A stretch of 64,000 bases of DNA, taken from positions 64,001 through 128,000 of the forward strand of contig JAJEKV010000169.1 in assembly GCA_021234155.1 (NCBI GenBank). The letters run 5' to 3'. Numbering within the stretch: position 1 is the stretch's first letter; every line of letters starts with the position of its first letter. Shown here piece by piece: positions 22,669 to 33,416 of the stretch. The translations under genes and the position numbers were made by a program. Under the pieces are notes generated by a model. That model did not search any database. It saw nothing but the letters and a program-made list of their open reading frames with translations, and had not been told where the DNA came from. This stretch comes from Isoetes taiwanensis. Taxonomy: Eukaryota > Streptophyta > Lycopodiopsida > Isoetales > Isoetaceae.

Positions 22669-25334
22669 TGTGACAAGCTCCTTGGAAGTTGACCCTCCTG
22701 GCAACTCGGGATCTTGTCAATACTTGAGGTTAGATCTAGGTTGATATGAAAACTTAACCCAACTATGTTGGTGAAGAATTTAATCTTCCAAAAATAATGG
22801 AGAATACTTTCCTTCTTATATATATATCTAATAGTTAAAAAGAAATACATCCATAATGCATTTATTCAAAAACCAAAGCTAAGGTTCAGCTTCTAGGAAA
22901 CTCCAACTCAGCCACGATCCTCGAACAAGACGATCGCCACGGCCCGAAAGCACCACCTTGCTCAATCACCGCATGCACTCAAAGGGGTTAGTCCTCGTGA
23001 CTAAGTGGGGATCCCATAGTCTGCCTCGCATGCATAAAACATCTTGAAAGTCTTGGATAACAAACATAAACAACTCAAAGACACGAGAACCTATGGTGCA
23101 ATGCCGCACAATGACAACAAAGAAAACAACATAAACACCAATAGCAAAGAACATAACCAAAGTATCAAACCATCATAAACAAACTCCGGGACAATGGGTA
23201 GCTCAGCCAGCCTACATACAGGCCCCGGATTAGCGGGATAACGCCGGCCGACTTTACATTCCAAGCCCCTCAGAAGCGAGGTGGTGGGGTGAACCTCAGA
23301 TCGCGATACCCTCTCAACCCGCGCCCCGCACCGGAGGACCTCTTACCATGGGAGTTCACAAGAGTTGATCGACGTAGCAATCCCGCCAGAGAACTAACGC
23401 CCGGTGTCACAGAGCACAAGTACAAAGAACATAGAACAAGTCATGCCTAACAACTCAGGCCACCCAGAACTCCGGAGGTCCGACCCCCTGAGGTTCCAAG
23501 AGACATAATCAAATACCAAGACAACAAAGGGAACAATGCAAAGACTATGACATGTGGTGTTCATTAGAATGTTTACTATATGTGTGCCTAGATTATATCT
23601 GGCTGGCGATGTTGCCCAAGCTGCCCAAGTTGAAGTAGCTAGGTTACTGATGAAGATAATGATTGCAATCCAAACACGTCGAGGAAGCCATAAGCCTAAC
23701 TATCATTGATGTAACTACGACAAGGAAAGACGCTACCAATCCACAAAATGCAACCCTTACCATTCTCCTATGAGGATAATCCATTAGCTATGATGCCTCT
23801 GATAAAATATAGCTCAACAACTTAAAAACTTACAGTTATACACTTAGACTTACAGTGCTCCATGCCATAGCCTCATCTGGACACTCCATATACCTCATAT
23901 TGCTTTCTCGGCCCAACTTCACTTGATCTCCAAGGTTCCACTCTTTAATTTATCACTAACAATTGCTAGCTAAGGTTTTAATATTTTTATATTAAAAACC
24001 ACTTCCATAGCTAAGTGATTTACTAATGCACCCAATGTGGAAACTCCAATTGCCGCACTTCCGACTTAAAAATCCATAGGACCTCCTGCTTATATCACAT
24101 GCTAATAACTCTAGGCCTAGGCCCCATCTCCAGGAGCCAAGAAATACATTTTATCCCAATTATTAGATTTGTTTACATGAAATTACAATCTTTCCTTAGT
24201 TAAATAATTATCCAAGCAATACAATTCTTACATATTTTCCATCCTTTGTTTTTTACCAATTCTCCTCGCATCTCGTGGGCTTATCTTTGTGGATAGTCTG
24301 AGCTCGATTCAAGGACCGAATATTCCCTTATATCATGGTATCCTCACTTCTAACATTAGTTATCAATTATTAAGAAGCACAAAGATAGCAACAATTCGAC
24401 CAACAATTATAACCAAAGGCAACAACGTGACCTAAAAACGTAACAATTTTAGACTCTCGAATTGCAAGTAGTGAAATATCAATGCTTCCGTGGATCGATT
24501 TACATATCTCGAGCATAGCATGCATCCGTCTAAGGTCCAATCGGCCCTATATCCAGCAAATCCGACCTATACTAGGTCGATTCAAAGCGTTTTCCAGAGT
24601 TCTAATTCTGATCATAACAGTTTCGATGCAGGCTCAAACAGCTAACCCGGCCCTTATCCTCTCAAATCGGCCATTTTCCTAGCCAAATCGGCATCTTTGC
24701 ATCAAATTAAGCCTATTCGCACATCAATCCGAGCCCAGCATGCTAGCTTCTCAATTCCGCTCCACAGATCCTGTCACTCCATTGGAACAACTCCTGAACC
24801 TTCGAAGCTGATTCTATCTTCTAGCATCCAATTCCAATCCAGAGCTTTGCTACAAATACATCTTAAATAACTCTGAACAAAAGGAAACATAGTAGATTAC
24901 CTCTATATTTCTTTGTTCTCATCGGTTTATGCTCGTTATCTGGCAAAGCTTTTACATATCTAATCATAGCTAATACAGTGGATTCTTTACCCAAAAGCAG
25001 GTAACTACTGATTCATAGCAGCTTATAGAACAACTTGAATCAATGAAAAACCCCACCTGGAAAGGAAGAACGATTTGATGCAGTCTCAGTCTCAGTCTCC
25101 GTCTCCGATAAACTCCTATGCTTCTCTGCCTTGAGGCTCCAGATAGCCTCCTCTTGCAAAAGCCTCACGTCTCCAAAAAGCTTCTAAAATTCCTTTCTCA
25201 ATTTGCCTCTCTAATCTATAAAGCTTTTGCTTATTTTTAGTTCTGCATGCATGTTCTATTTTGCATGCATGTCAAACATGTATATACGTACATGAGTACG
25301 TATACTAGCCCATCAAGTAGCCAGGACCGTTACA
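22669..25334 (-). repeat. LTR 4 of the array
   Basis: About 2666 bp. It shares blocks of variants with LTR 1, for example CAAGACGATCGCC near its left end and a CAGTCT triplication near 25081, while other LTRs differ there. The left terminal region is altered (TGTGACAAGCTCCTTGG). Confidence 0.9.
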
Positions 25335-25407
25335 GTCTCTCCTTCTAAAATTTAACCCATGTCCTCATGGGTCGATCCTAGGAACTACCATGCTTACCTA
25401 GAATATA

Positions 25408-26645
25408 CTAACAATGGGAAGCAAAATAGACAACTGCTTTAGGCAATGAGATAGAATCCAAGCTATTACAAACCTTACCTGGGATTCGCACTATAGAAGC
25501 TTCTTGAGCAATCGCACGTGGAGCTTCGCAAGTAGATAATTGTTTGGTGTCGCGGAAGGTCCATTATTGTGGCAGCTCTAGCTTCACCACTTTGTGGCCT
25601 TCGCTCAATAGTTCTATCATCTGCATCCGATCTTCCTTCCGGCTGACGCTCCCTTTGATTCCATCGAGGCTCTCCACGACCTCTACCTCCTCCAACATTT
25701 GGATTGCGATTAAATCTCCCTCCTCCCATGCTACCAAGTGGGCAATTATTCCTTGAGTGTCCGACTTCTCTACAACGGAAACAACGCCTCTCTTCAAGGC
25801 ACCGTTGTCTTTCCTCATCAGTGAGTGGCGATAACAACTTACTTCCAGTCTGGATGCTACTTGCCCAATTCCTGTTATTACTTTGAACTTCCACAGATTG
25901 ACTAGCATATGGCTCTTCTCTAAATGATCGTCTCCGACTATATGAATTCTCAACTGGCCAAGAGGAAGATGCTTGTCTCTTCCTTTGAGTATCCACCGCA
26001 ACTTTTTTCTCGCCCGGATTCCGCTTCCCGATTTTTAGCAATTCTTACTACCTCCTCTAGATCTGTATATGCCACTCCAGACATAGTACTTTTGATATCA
26101 ACATGGAGTCCTTTCACAAATCTAGCACACATCTTAGCTTTATCAAGAATAGGACAATGTGGTTGCAATCTTCTAAACTTTTCATTGTATTTTCTGTCAC
26201 GGTCCCTGTTTGTGTCAAATCTAAGAACTCATTCATCTTATCAACTTTATATCCTGGAGGTGTAAAATGTCCCTCAAAGGCCTTTTTGAACTCTTCCCAT
26301 GTTGCTTGGCCAGGCCTCTTATTCATGTCAGTTAGACAAATCTCCCACCAGACTCTTGCGAAACCTCCCAACATTGCTTGAGCAAGAAGAGCTTTTATGG
26401 AATCTTGTGCCTTGATCAAATCAAAATAGAACTCCACTCCACGGAGCCAAGCATCAGCATCATCTCCTGTTGTGTTCTCTCCTGTAAAAACTTCCCTTTT
26501 GGTGTCCTTTAACACCTTTTCAATTGCTTTCTCGCCTTTCGGTCTTTTTCTTTGTGACACGCTTTTTTCGCTGAGATTGCTGAATAGCTTGCAGGATATT
26601 AGTTACATCTGGAGCTCCATCCCCTCCTGCACCACCAACATCCAT
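25408..26645 (-). pseudogene. gag: gag, copy 4 (several frameshifts)
   Basis: The conserved domain is in the frame at 26114-26560 and the knuckle frame runs 25475-26041. The break near 26195 is the same TATTTTCTG variant as copy 2. Additional changes near 26535-26570 (CTCGCCTTTCGG, TTTCTTTGTGAC, TTTTTTCGCTGAG) and near 26010-26020 replace CAG/CTG sites seen intact in copy 1. A further change near 25510-25530 alters the C-terminal tail. Confidence 0.85.
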
Positions 26646-26751
26646 GATCTCCTACTACTCTGCAATTAGACAATAGGAGCATTAACAACCCACTTCAAGA
26701 ACATGAATCATTTTCAAATTCCCTCTAAATCAACTTGGCTCTGATACCAAC

Positions 26752-29414
26752 TGTGACAAGCCTGCCGAGTTGACCCTCCTGGCAACTCGGGATCTTGTCA
26801 ATACTTGAGGTTAGATCTAGGTTGATATGAAAACTTAACCCAACTATGTTGGTGAAGAATTTAATCTTCCAAAAATAATGGAGAATAATTCCCTTCTTAT
26901 ATATATATATCTAATATCCAACAAATGTAATATAGTTAAAAAGAAATACATCCATAATGCATTTATTCAAAAACCAAAGCTAAGGTTCAGCTTCTAGGAA
27001 ACTCCAACTCAGCCACGATCCTGAACAGTACGACTGCCACTGGCCCGAGCACCACCTTGCTCAATTACTGCATGCACTCAAAGGGGTTAGTCCTCGTGAC
27101 TAAGTGGGGATCCCATAGCTGCCTCTGCATGCATAAAACATCTTGAAAGTCTTGGATAACAAACATAAACAACTCAAAGACACGAGAACCTATGGTGCAA
27201 TGCCAGACAATGACAACAAAGAAAACAACATAAACACCAATAGCAAAGAACATAACCAAAGTATCAAACCATCATAAACAAACTCCGGGACAATGGGTAG
27301 CTCAGCCAGCCTACATACAGGCCCCGTTAGCAGGATAACGCTCAGCCAGCTTACATTCCAAGCCCTGTAGCGAGGTGGTGGGGTGAACCTCGTATGCGCA
27401 TACCCTCTCAGCCCACGTCTGGCACTGGAGGACCTCTTACCATGGGAGTTCACAAGAGTTGACTGACGTAGCAATCCCGGCCAGGAGAACTAACGCCCGG
27501 TGTCACAGAGCACAAGTACAAAGAACATAGAACAAGTCATGCCGGAACAACTCAGGCCACCGAACCTGGAGGTCCGACCCCGGAGGTTCCAAGAGACATA
27601 ATCAAATACCAAGACAACAGTGGAACAATGCAAAGACTATGACATGTGGTGTTCATTAGAATGTTTACTATATGTGTGCCTAGATTATACTGCTGCTGAT
27701 GTTGCCCAAGCTGCCCAAGTTGAAGTAGCTAGGTTACTGATGAAGATAATGATTGCAATCCAAACACGTCGAGGAAGCCATAAGCCTAACTATCATTGAT
27801 GTAACTACGACAAGGAAAGACGCTACCAATCCACAAAATGCAACCCTTACCATTCTCCTATGAGGATAATCCATTAGCTATGATGCCTCTGATAAAATAT
27901 AGCTCAACAACTTAAAAACTTACAGTTATACACTTAGACTTACAGTGCTCCATGCCATAGCCTCATCTGGACACTCCATATACCTCATATTGCTTTCTCG
28001 GCCCAACTTCACTTGATCTCCAAGGTTCCACTCTTTAATTTATCACTAACAATTGCTAGCTAAGGTTTTAATATTTTTATATTAAAAACCACTTCCATAG
28101 CTAAGTGATTTACTAATGCACCCAATGTGGAAACTCCAATTGCCGCACTTCCGACTTAAAAATCCATAGGACCTCCTGCTTATATCACATGCTAATAACT
28201 CTAGGCCTAGGCCCCATCTCCAGGAGCCAAGAAATACATTTTATCCCAATTATTAGATTTGTTTACATGAAATTACAATCTTTCCTTAGTTAAATAATTA
28301 TCCAAGCAATACAATTCTTACATATTTTCCATCCTTTGTTTTTTACCAATTCTCCTGCATCTCGCGTGGGCTTATGCTGTGGATAGTCTGAGCTCGATTC
28401 AAGGACCGAATATTCCCTTATATCATGGTATCCTCACTTCTAACATTAGTTATCAATTATTAAGAAGCACAAAGATAGCAACAATTCGACCAACAATTAT
28501 AACCAAAGGCAACAACGTAGACCTAAAACAGAACAATTTTAGACTCTCGACACATTACACAGTGAAATATCAATGCTTCCAGGGGATCGATTTACATATC
28601 CGAGCATAGCATGCATCCGCCTAAGGTCCAATCGGCCCTATATCCAAGAAATCCGACCTATACTAGGTCGATTCAAAGCGTTTTCGAGTTCTAATTCGAT
28701 CATAACAGTTTTGATGCAGGCTCAAACAGCTAACCCGGCCCTTATCCTCTCAAATCGCCATTTTCCTAGCCAAATCGGCATCTTTGCATCAAATTAAGCC
28801 TATTCGCACATCAATCCGAGCCCAAAGATGCTAGCTTCTCAATTCCGCTCCCACGATCCTCACTCCCATTGAACAACTCCCGAACCTTCGTTGATTCTAT
28901 CTTCTAGCATCCAATTCCAATCCGAGCTTTGCTACAAATACATCTTAAATAACTCAACAAAAGGAAACATAGTAGATTACCTCTATATTTCTTTGTTCTC
29001 ATCGGTTTATGCTCGTTATCCGCAAAGCTTTTACATATCTAATCATAGCTAATACAAAGGATTCTTTACCCAAAAGCAGGTAACTACTGATTCATAGCAG
29101 CTTATAGAACAACTTGAATCAATGAAAAACCCCACCTGGAAAGGAAGAACGATTTGATGCAGCCTCGGCCTCGGTCTCCGGTCTCCGATAAACTCCTATG
29201 CTTCTCTGCCTTGAGGCTCCAGATAGCCTCCTCTTGCAAAAGCCTCACGTCTCCAAAAAGCTTCTAAAATTCCTTTCTCAATTTGCCTCTCTAATCTATA
29301 AAGCTTTTGCTTATTTTTAGTTCTGCATGCATGTTCTATTTTGCATGCATGTCAAACATGTATATACGTACATGAGTACGTATACTAGCCCATCAAGTAG
29401 CCAGGACCGTTACA
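26752..29414 (-). repeat. LTR 5 of the array
   Basis: 2663 bp. It is the 5' LTR in element orientation and ends GGACCGTTACA directly before the ATGGG target duplication. Its left half closely matches LTR 2, including the 94-codon frame at 27190-27474. Confidence 0.93.
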
Positions 29415-29419
29415 ATGGG
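29415..29419. repeat. Target-site duplication, right copy (ATGGG)
   Basis: Exact match to 10433-10437, directly abutting the CA end of LTR 5. Confidence 0.9.
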
Positions 29420-29637
29420 ACCATGATTTGCTTGCACGTTACCAGTTTCCATTTAGTCATCCAAAATGTAGCTTAAAAAGGGCCAATTTCAGAGGAAGCT
29501 AAAGAACCCTTATGCTATGTCAATGAATGGACCCAATATATGGTTACTTACTATTGTCAGCTCAGTGTGTCAATTCTTTGTACTGCACTATAACGTAACA
29601 TAAGATGAATGCAAAATTTTGTTTGGCCAATTTGTAC

Positions 29638-29737
29638 GTCTTCATCACCTCTTTGCTATTTCTATGATAAATCATGTTACGTCCTATGTCTTCATCACCT
29701 CTTTGCTATTTCTATGATAAATCATGTTACATCCTAT
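29638..29737. repeat. 50-bp tandem duplication
   Basis: Two units at 29638-29687 and 29688-29737 begin GTCTTCATCACCTCTTTGCT and differ at one base (TACGTCC against TACATCC), so the duplication is recent. Confidence 0.9.
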
Positions 29738-30534
29738 GTATCTCTTCACTGTGCTTGGATGAGTTTATATTGGAAAAAATATAGTTTCCAAGTAAAAGTG
29801 TACTTGTAGGTTTTTCCTTAGCAACCTCTGATATTTCTATCCTTTGCTAGCATCCTCATGTACATGCATGACATGAGGATCCTATGTAGTCTTACACTGA
29901 AGCGATGGTTGTAGAGTAAAAATGGTTTTGTCGCAGAAAGCCTTGGTACATTTGGGGATTTCAGAAAGTTAACTTTAAATTAACCATTTTCCAGGGCATG
30001 TGCACATGGACCATCAATTAGAAACATGAGGATAGTGTGGAGTTGATGGCTTATTCCAGTTTTAATCTATGGAGTGGAGTTGCGCATTCTTTGTTTGTCT
30101 GCACATCATCTCTTTTCCATAGTCCTTTGGTTTTTTTATTTTTTTTCTAAGGCAGCCAAATGAGGTATGAATTCTTGCTTCTGCCTTAGATATCTGCATG
30201 AACTCTAGCTTTGGTCATCTGGAGGCCTTGAAAAGTTAATCCGCTTCTTATTTGGTGGGTGCTTGAAGTAGTTAAATAAAACAAAGTTTTTGGAGCAAAT
30301 TCTTTTAACTTACAATTTTCTGGAATTTATGTGAATCTTCTGCATCTTGAAGGCTGCAGTGTGGAAAGATACAAACAGAATTTCAGAAGTCGAGAATTTC
30401 TAAAGTGTGATGCAAACAGGATTTATAGAACTAGACAATTTTAGTTTTGCTAATGCACTTTCTACTTGAGCACATCTTGTAATTTTACATCAGGAAAAGT
30501 TCACTCATGCCCTAGTCATTGGTAGAGCCAGAAT
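29738..30534. other. No gene; small inverted repeat at 29852-29880
   Basis: AT-rich sequence between the array and the PPR remnant. ATCCTCATGT at 29852-29861 and ACATGAGGAT at 29871-29880 form a perfect 10-bp stem with a 9-base loop. Nothing else is supported. Confidence 0.4.
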
Positions 30535-31335
30535 GATATTGTTTTGGGCGATATCCATGGCAAATGCGGAAGCTTCAATGATGCATACGCGGCCTTTATG
30601 CAAATGAATTACAGAAATGAATTTCTTGGACATTCATGATCACAGTATATGCACAGAATGATAGGGCTAGGAATGCCATAACATGCTTTCAATGCATGTG
30701 CTTGGCTGGTGTACACCCAAATTCTGTAACAAATGCTAGCTCCCTTAATGTTGCAGACACACTAGAAGTGAAATTGGGAGTACTTATTCATGCCTTAACT
30801 ATTGTTTTGGATTGTCATGATCACTGCATATGCGCACAATAGCTATAATGAGATGCGCACAATAGCTATAATGAGGAAGCTCTTGAGCTATTTAGAAAAA
30901 TGCTTCAAAATGCCCTAAGCCAAACGCAGTCACTTTCCTTAGGATTTTGGAAGCCTGCTACAATTTAGCATCACTTGAAGTGGATAAAATGATACATGCA
31001 TACATTTCTAGAGTTCACTTTGAGATTGACGAGAATGTGAGTACTGCTCTTATTGATATCTACGGCTTATGGAAGCCTTAGGGATTGTTCTCTGCCTGTG
31101 TGTAACAGAATGTGTAAGTCGGATCTCGTCTCATTGATAACTGTGATTCCAGCATGTTGCTAGAAGGGGCAGGCTAAAGAGGTCCTTCAAATGTTTAAAC
31201 GGATGATTGATATTGTGTTTGCATGGTGACCTTATAGGCCGTGTAGACCAGCTAGATGAAACAAAAGATTTTGTCAACCAAATGCCTGGCAATCCTAGTG
31301 CTCTTACTTTGAACAACCTTGTTTGCTGCCTTTAA
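30535..31335 (+). pseudogene. PPR gene remnant, several frames
   Basis: Successive PPR pieces occur in order but in changing frames: GDIHGKCGSFNDAYAAF at about 30550; ITVYAQNDRARNAITCF, then CLAGVHPNSVTNASSLN and KLGVLIHALTI at about 30640-30810; SLEVDKMIHAYISRVHFE and VSTALIDIYG at about 30970-31065; and LDETKDFVNQMPGNPSALTL at about 31250-31310. The pattern alternates motifs like YAQNG..REA..F..M...GV.PN..T and IHA....., as in plant PLS-type PPR proteins that act on organellar RNA. There are many stops and frameshifts and no intact repeat series. AATGAGATGCGCACAATAGCTAT is partly duplicated near 30838-30870. Confidence 0.65.
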
Positions 31336-32404
31336 GGTCAAATGGTCATCTAAAAATGAGTCACCTAAAGTAGAATACTTTGAATCTAGAACAAACGCAT
31401 CCCATGGAAATTTAAAGTAATTGGCAACTTCTTATTGGATTCTCTTGATTCATATGCGGAAGATAACTCTGCTATCATAATGATGTTCCTGAAATCTAGT
31501 ATGCTAGGTCCATATGGCCATGGAATCTAAATGCGTTAAGATATTCTATCTATATTGCACATTATAATTAGAAAAGGCTGCTAATTATCAATGCGAAGAT
31601 ACCCATCTTTAGCATGAAGGCCACATGCATAATTACTTACAAGGTCACATCCTTTAGGCACAAAGATGTTATGACCTACATGCTTTTTGGATCGACTTCA
31701 TACACTCCAAAATCTGCTTACTAAAAAAACCCCACGTAATTGCATGAATGATCAGAGGTGTAGGACAAAGTATTCTAGATTGATATTATCTTTTTTCTAA
31801 ACAAAATAAAATGCTAGTGCATTAAGGATTACGTTCCGCTCTTTTTAATGGCTCTTTTTAAAGGGAAGAGGACGTGTGCTTTTGTGGTAATCAATAATTT
31901 CCCCAAGCAGAATTGTGCGACGCAGATTCTTCCTATCAAGGACCTAATAAGGGATGCCCAATGTAACGTTCGTATATTAATACATATTCTCTTAGCATGC
32001 CGCCAAAATTCAAATCACTACGATTAAAATTCCAACCCAAACCCATCTGCCTAGCCTTCTTCCCAACCCTGCAGTTCTGCTAGTTAATGATTTATTTTTT
32101 ATTATAATTTTAAAGGGGTTGTGATCACCCCTTCCCCTTGTCCTTCTTTGGCCCCTTACCACCACCACCACCATCACCTCCTCCTCCTCCTTTCTTCCTT
32201 TCGTTGAAAAAGGATAGGAGACCCCTTTTTTTTGTAAATATTATTCTTTTCTTGGATTGTTTTTTGTAAATTTTGCTCAATTTATCATGAGAAAAACTTA
32301 ATTTTTTCAGTATGAGTCTTATTTTACTGCATGAGCCCAAACGTGAGAATATGACCCACTTTAATTACATGTGACTTTCAATGATCAACATCAGAAAGTA
32401 AAGC
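31336..32404. other. No gene; low-complexity stretch at 32130-32205
   Basis: Intergenic sequence. 32150-32205 is a CCA/CTC-rich run that makes Gly-rich and Lys-rich minus-strand residues; this is simple sequence, not protein evidence. Confidence 0.4.
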
Positions 32405-32874
32405 CTACTGAGTTGAGCAACTAATTTCATCTATTCTCTTCCTCTTCCCACAAATACCTGTTGTTTCCCTAGATCTCCTCATTGCAGTTGCACATGCTTT
32501 TCTTGTATTAACAAAGATTGGAGACTTCCTAATGTCAGATATCACCTCTGAAAGACTTGTAATTCCAATCCTAAGTTCCTCTGCCCTGCATATAATAGCT
32601 TCAAAACTTTCTAAAAATGTCTTGAAATTGCCGCAGATCATTTAATCAGAATCTAGCGAATGGCATATACAACAAAATAAAAAAGTAGATATTGCCTTTC
32701 AGTTTGATACATCTTGCCATTTAATTTGCATACTTGAAGCATGAACATCTCCAACAACTTGGCTAACTCCCTATGATCCATATCTTCAATCTTCTTATCC
32801 ATTGTCATCTTCAAATGCATTCTCCAAGCATCGAATCTCTTCCTGGTCCATTCTGATACAAAGTTTATGCTCAA
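32405..32874 (-). pseudogene. Possible DUF3504 / Crypton-like tyrosine recombinase fragment
   Basis: Minus strand 32874-32653 reads TRKRFDAWRMHLKMTMD, then MDHRELAKLLEMFMLQVCKL and NGKMYQTE. After a stop, 32641-32405 gives IRKSPIFVNTRKACATAMRR and SRETTGICGKRKRIDEIS. The arrangement (helical W..H, then EL...L..F...V...NG..Y, then F...RKA...AM....GI..K..) resembles the N-terminal part of DUF3504 domains, which derive from Crypton tyrosine-recombinase transposons. This is a motif-level impression. The catalytic Arg-His-Tyr part is not visible and the frame is broken. It could instead be an unrelated plant gene scrap. Confidence 0.33.
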
Positions 32875-33416
32875 GGTCGTTTTTGTAAGGACTTACCAGC
32901 CATTAAGACCAAAGGTCATCACTCAACCAGGCTAACTGAGCAAGAGAACTTCCAAGAAAGGATTTATATTTGGAGATAATTGAATAGAAACACTAGAGAT
33001 CCCACTCTAGCAAGAACCAAATCTAGGAAAGGAAAATGAAAATAAAAAGGAACAATTCAAGGAAACCACTAGAGAACCCTCTCTAGCATACTCACAAATT
33101 CAGTACTTAAGCTTGAGAAGAATTGAATCAGAATTTGGTTATGGATAGATGAGATCCGCAAAAGCTAAATGGAATCTTGGAAACCTGAAGACAAAGAAAT
33201 TCATAGGAGACTTAAAAGGACCCATAAGATAAAGGAATTCATAGGAGGGCTTAATGGAGCTGGAACTGGATTAGAAGATCGTTGTTTGATGAAGATTTGG
33301 CCAAAATCTATTGCCAGGATGCTGAACAGAGTCGTCGTCGCTTTTTGGTTTCTTCCGTTTCTGGTCGTTGCTCTCTTGTCACTAGTTCGCTGCTGCTGTC
33401 ATTGATTCAATCGATG
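32875..33416. other. No recognised gene
   Basis: Contains short duplicated stretches around CACTAGAGA..CC..CTCTAGCA at about 32988 and 33068. A 78-codon plus frame at 33169-33405 has no motif. Confidence 0.35.

Larger units (their letters stand above)
10438..29414 (-). mobile_element. Tandem array of a gag-only LTR retrotransposon (5 LTRs, 4 internal regions)
   Basis: The element lies on the minus strand. Five LTRs (10438-13102, 14512-17180, 18593-21264, 22669-25334, 26752-29414) alternate with four internal regions (13103-14511, 17181-18592, 21265-22668, 25335-26751), with a repeat period of about 4.08 kb. LTRs start TGTGACAAG and end GTTACA on the plus strand. Each internal region has an initiator-Met-type primer site, a Ty3/gypsy-like gag and a purine tract, but no protease, RT, RNase H or integrase. 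This matches non-autonomous TR-GAG elements. LTRs (2.67 kb) are longer than the internal region (1.41 kb). One 5-bp TSD brackets the entire array, so it entered or arose at one insertion and grew by recombination between LTRs, or was inserted as a multimer. Confidence 0.93.

Noticed and set aside
10438-29414. Reading the array as nested insertions or as a satellite/CRISPR-like repeat
   Set aside because: Units have LTR, PBS, gag and PPT in order, with no inner TSDs; the units are far too large and coding for a CRISPR or classical satellite.
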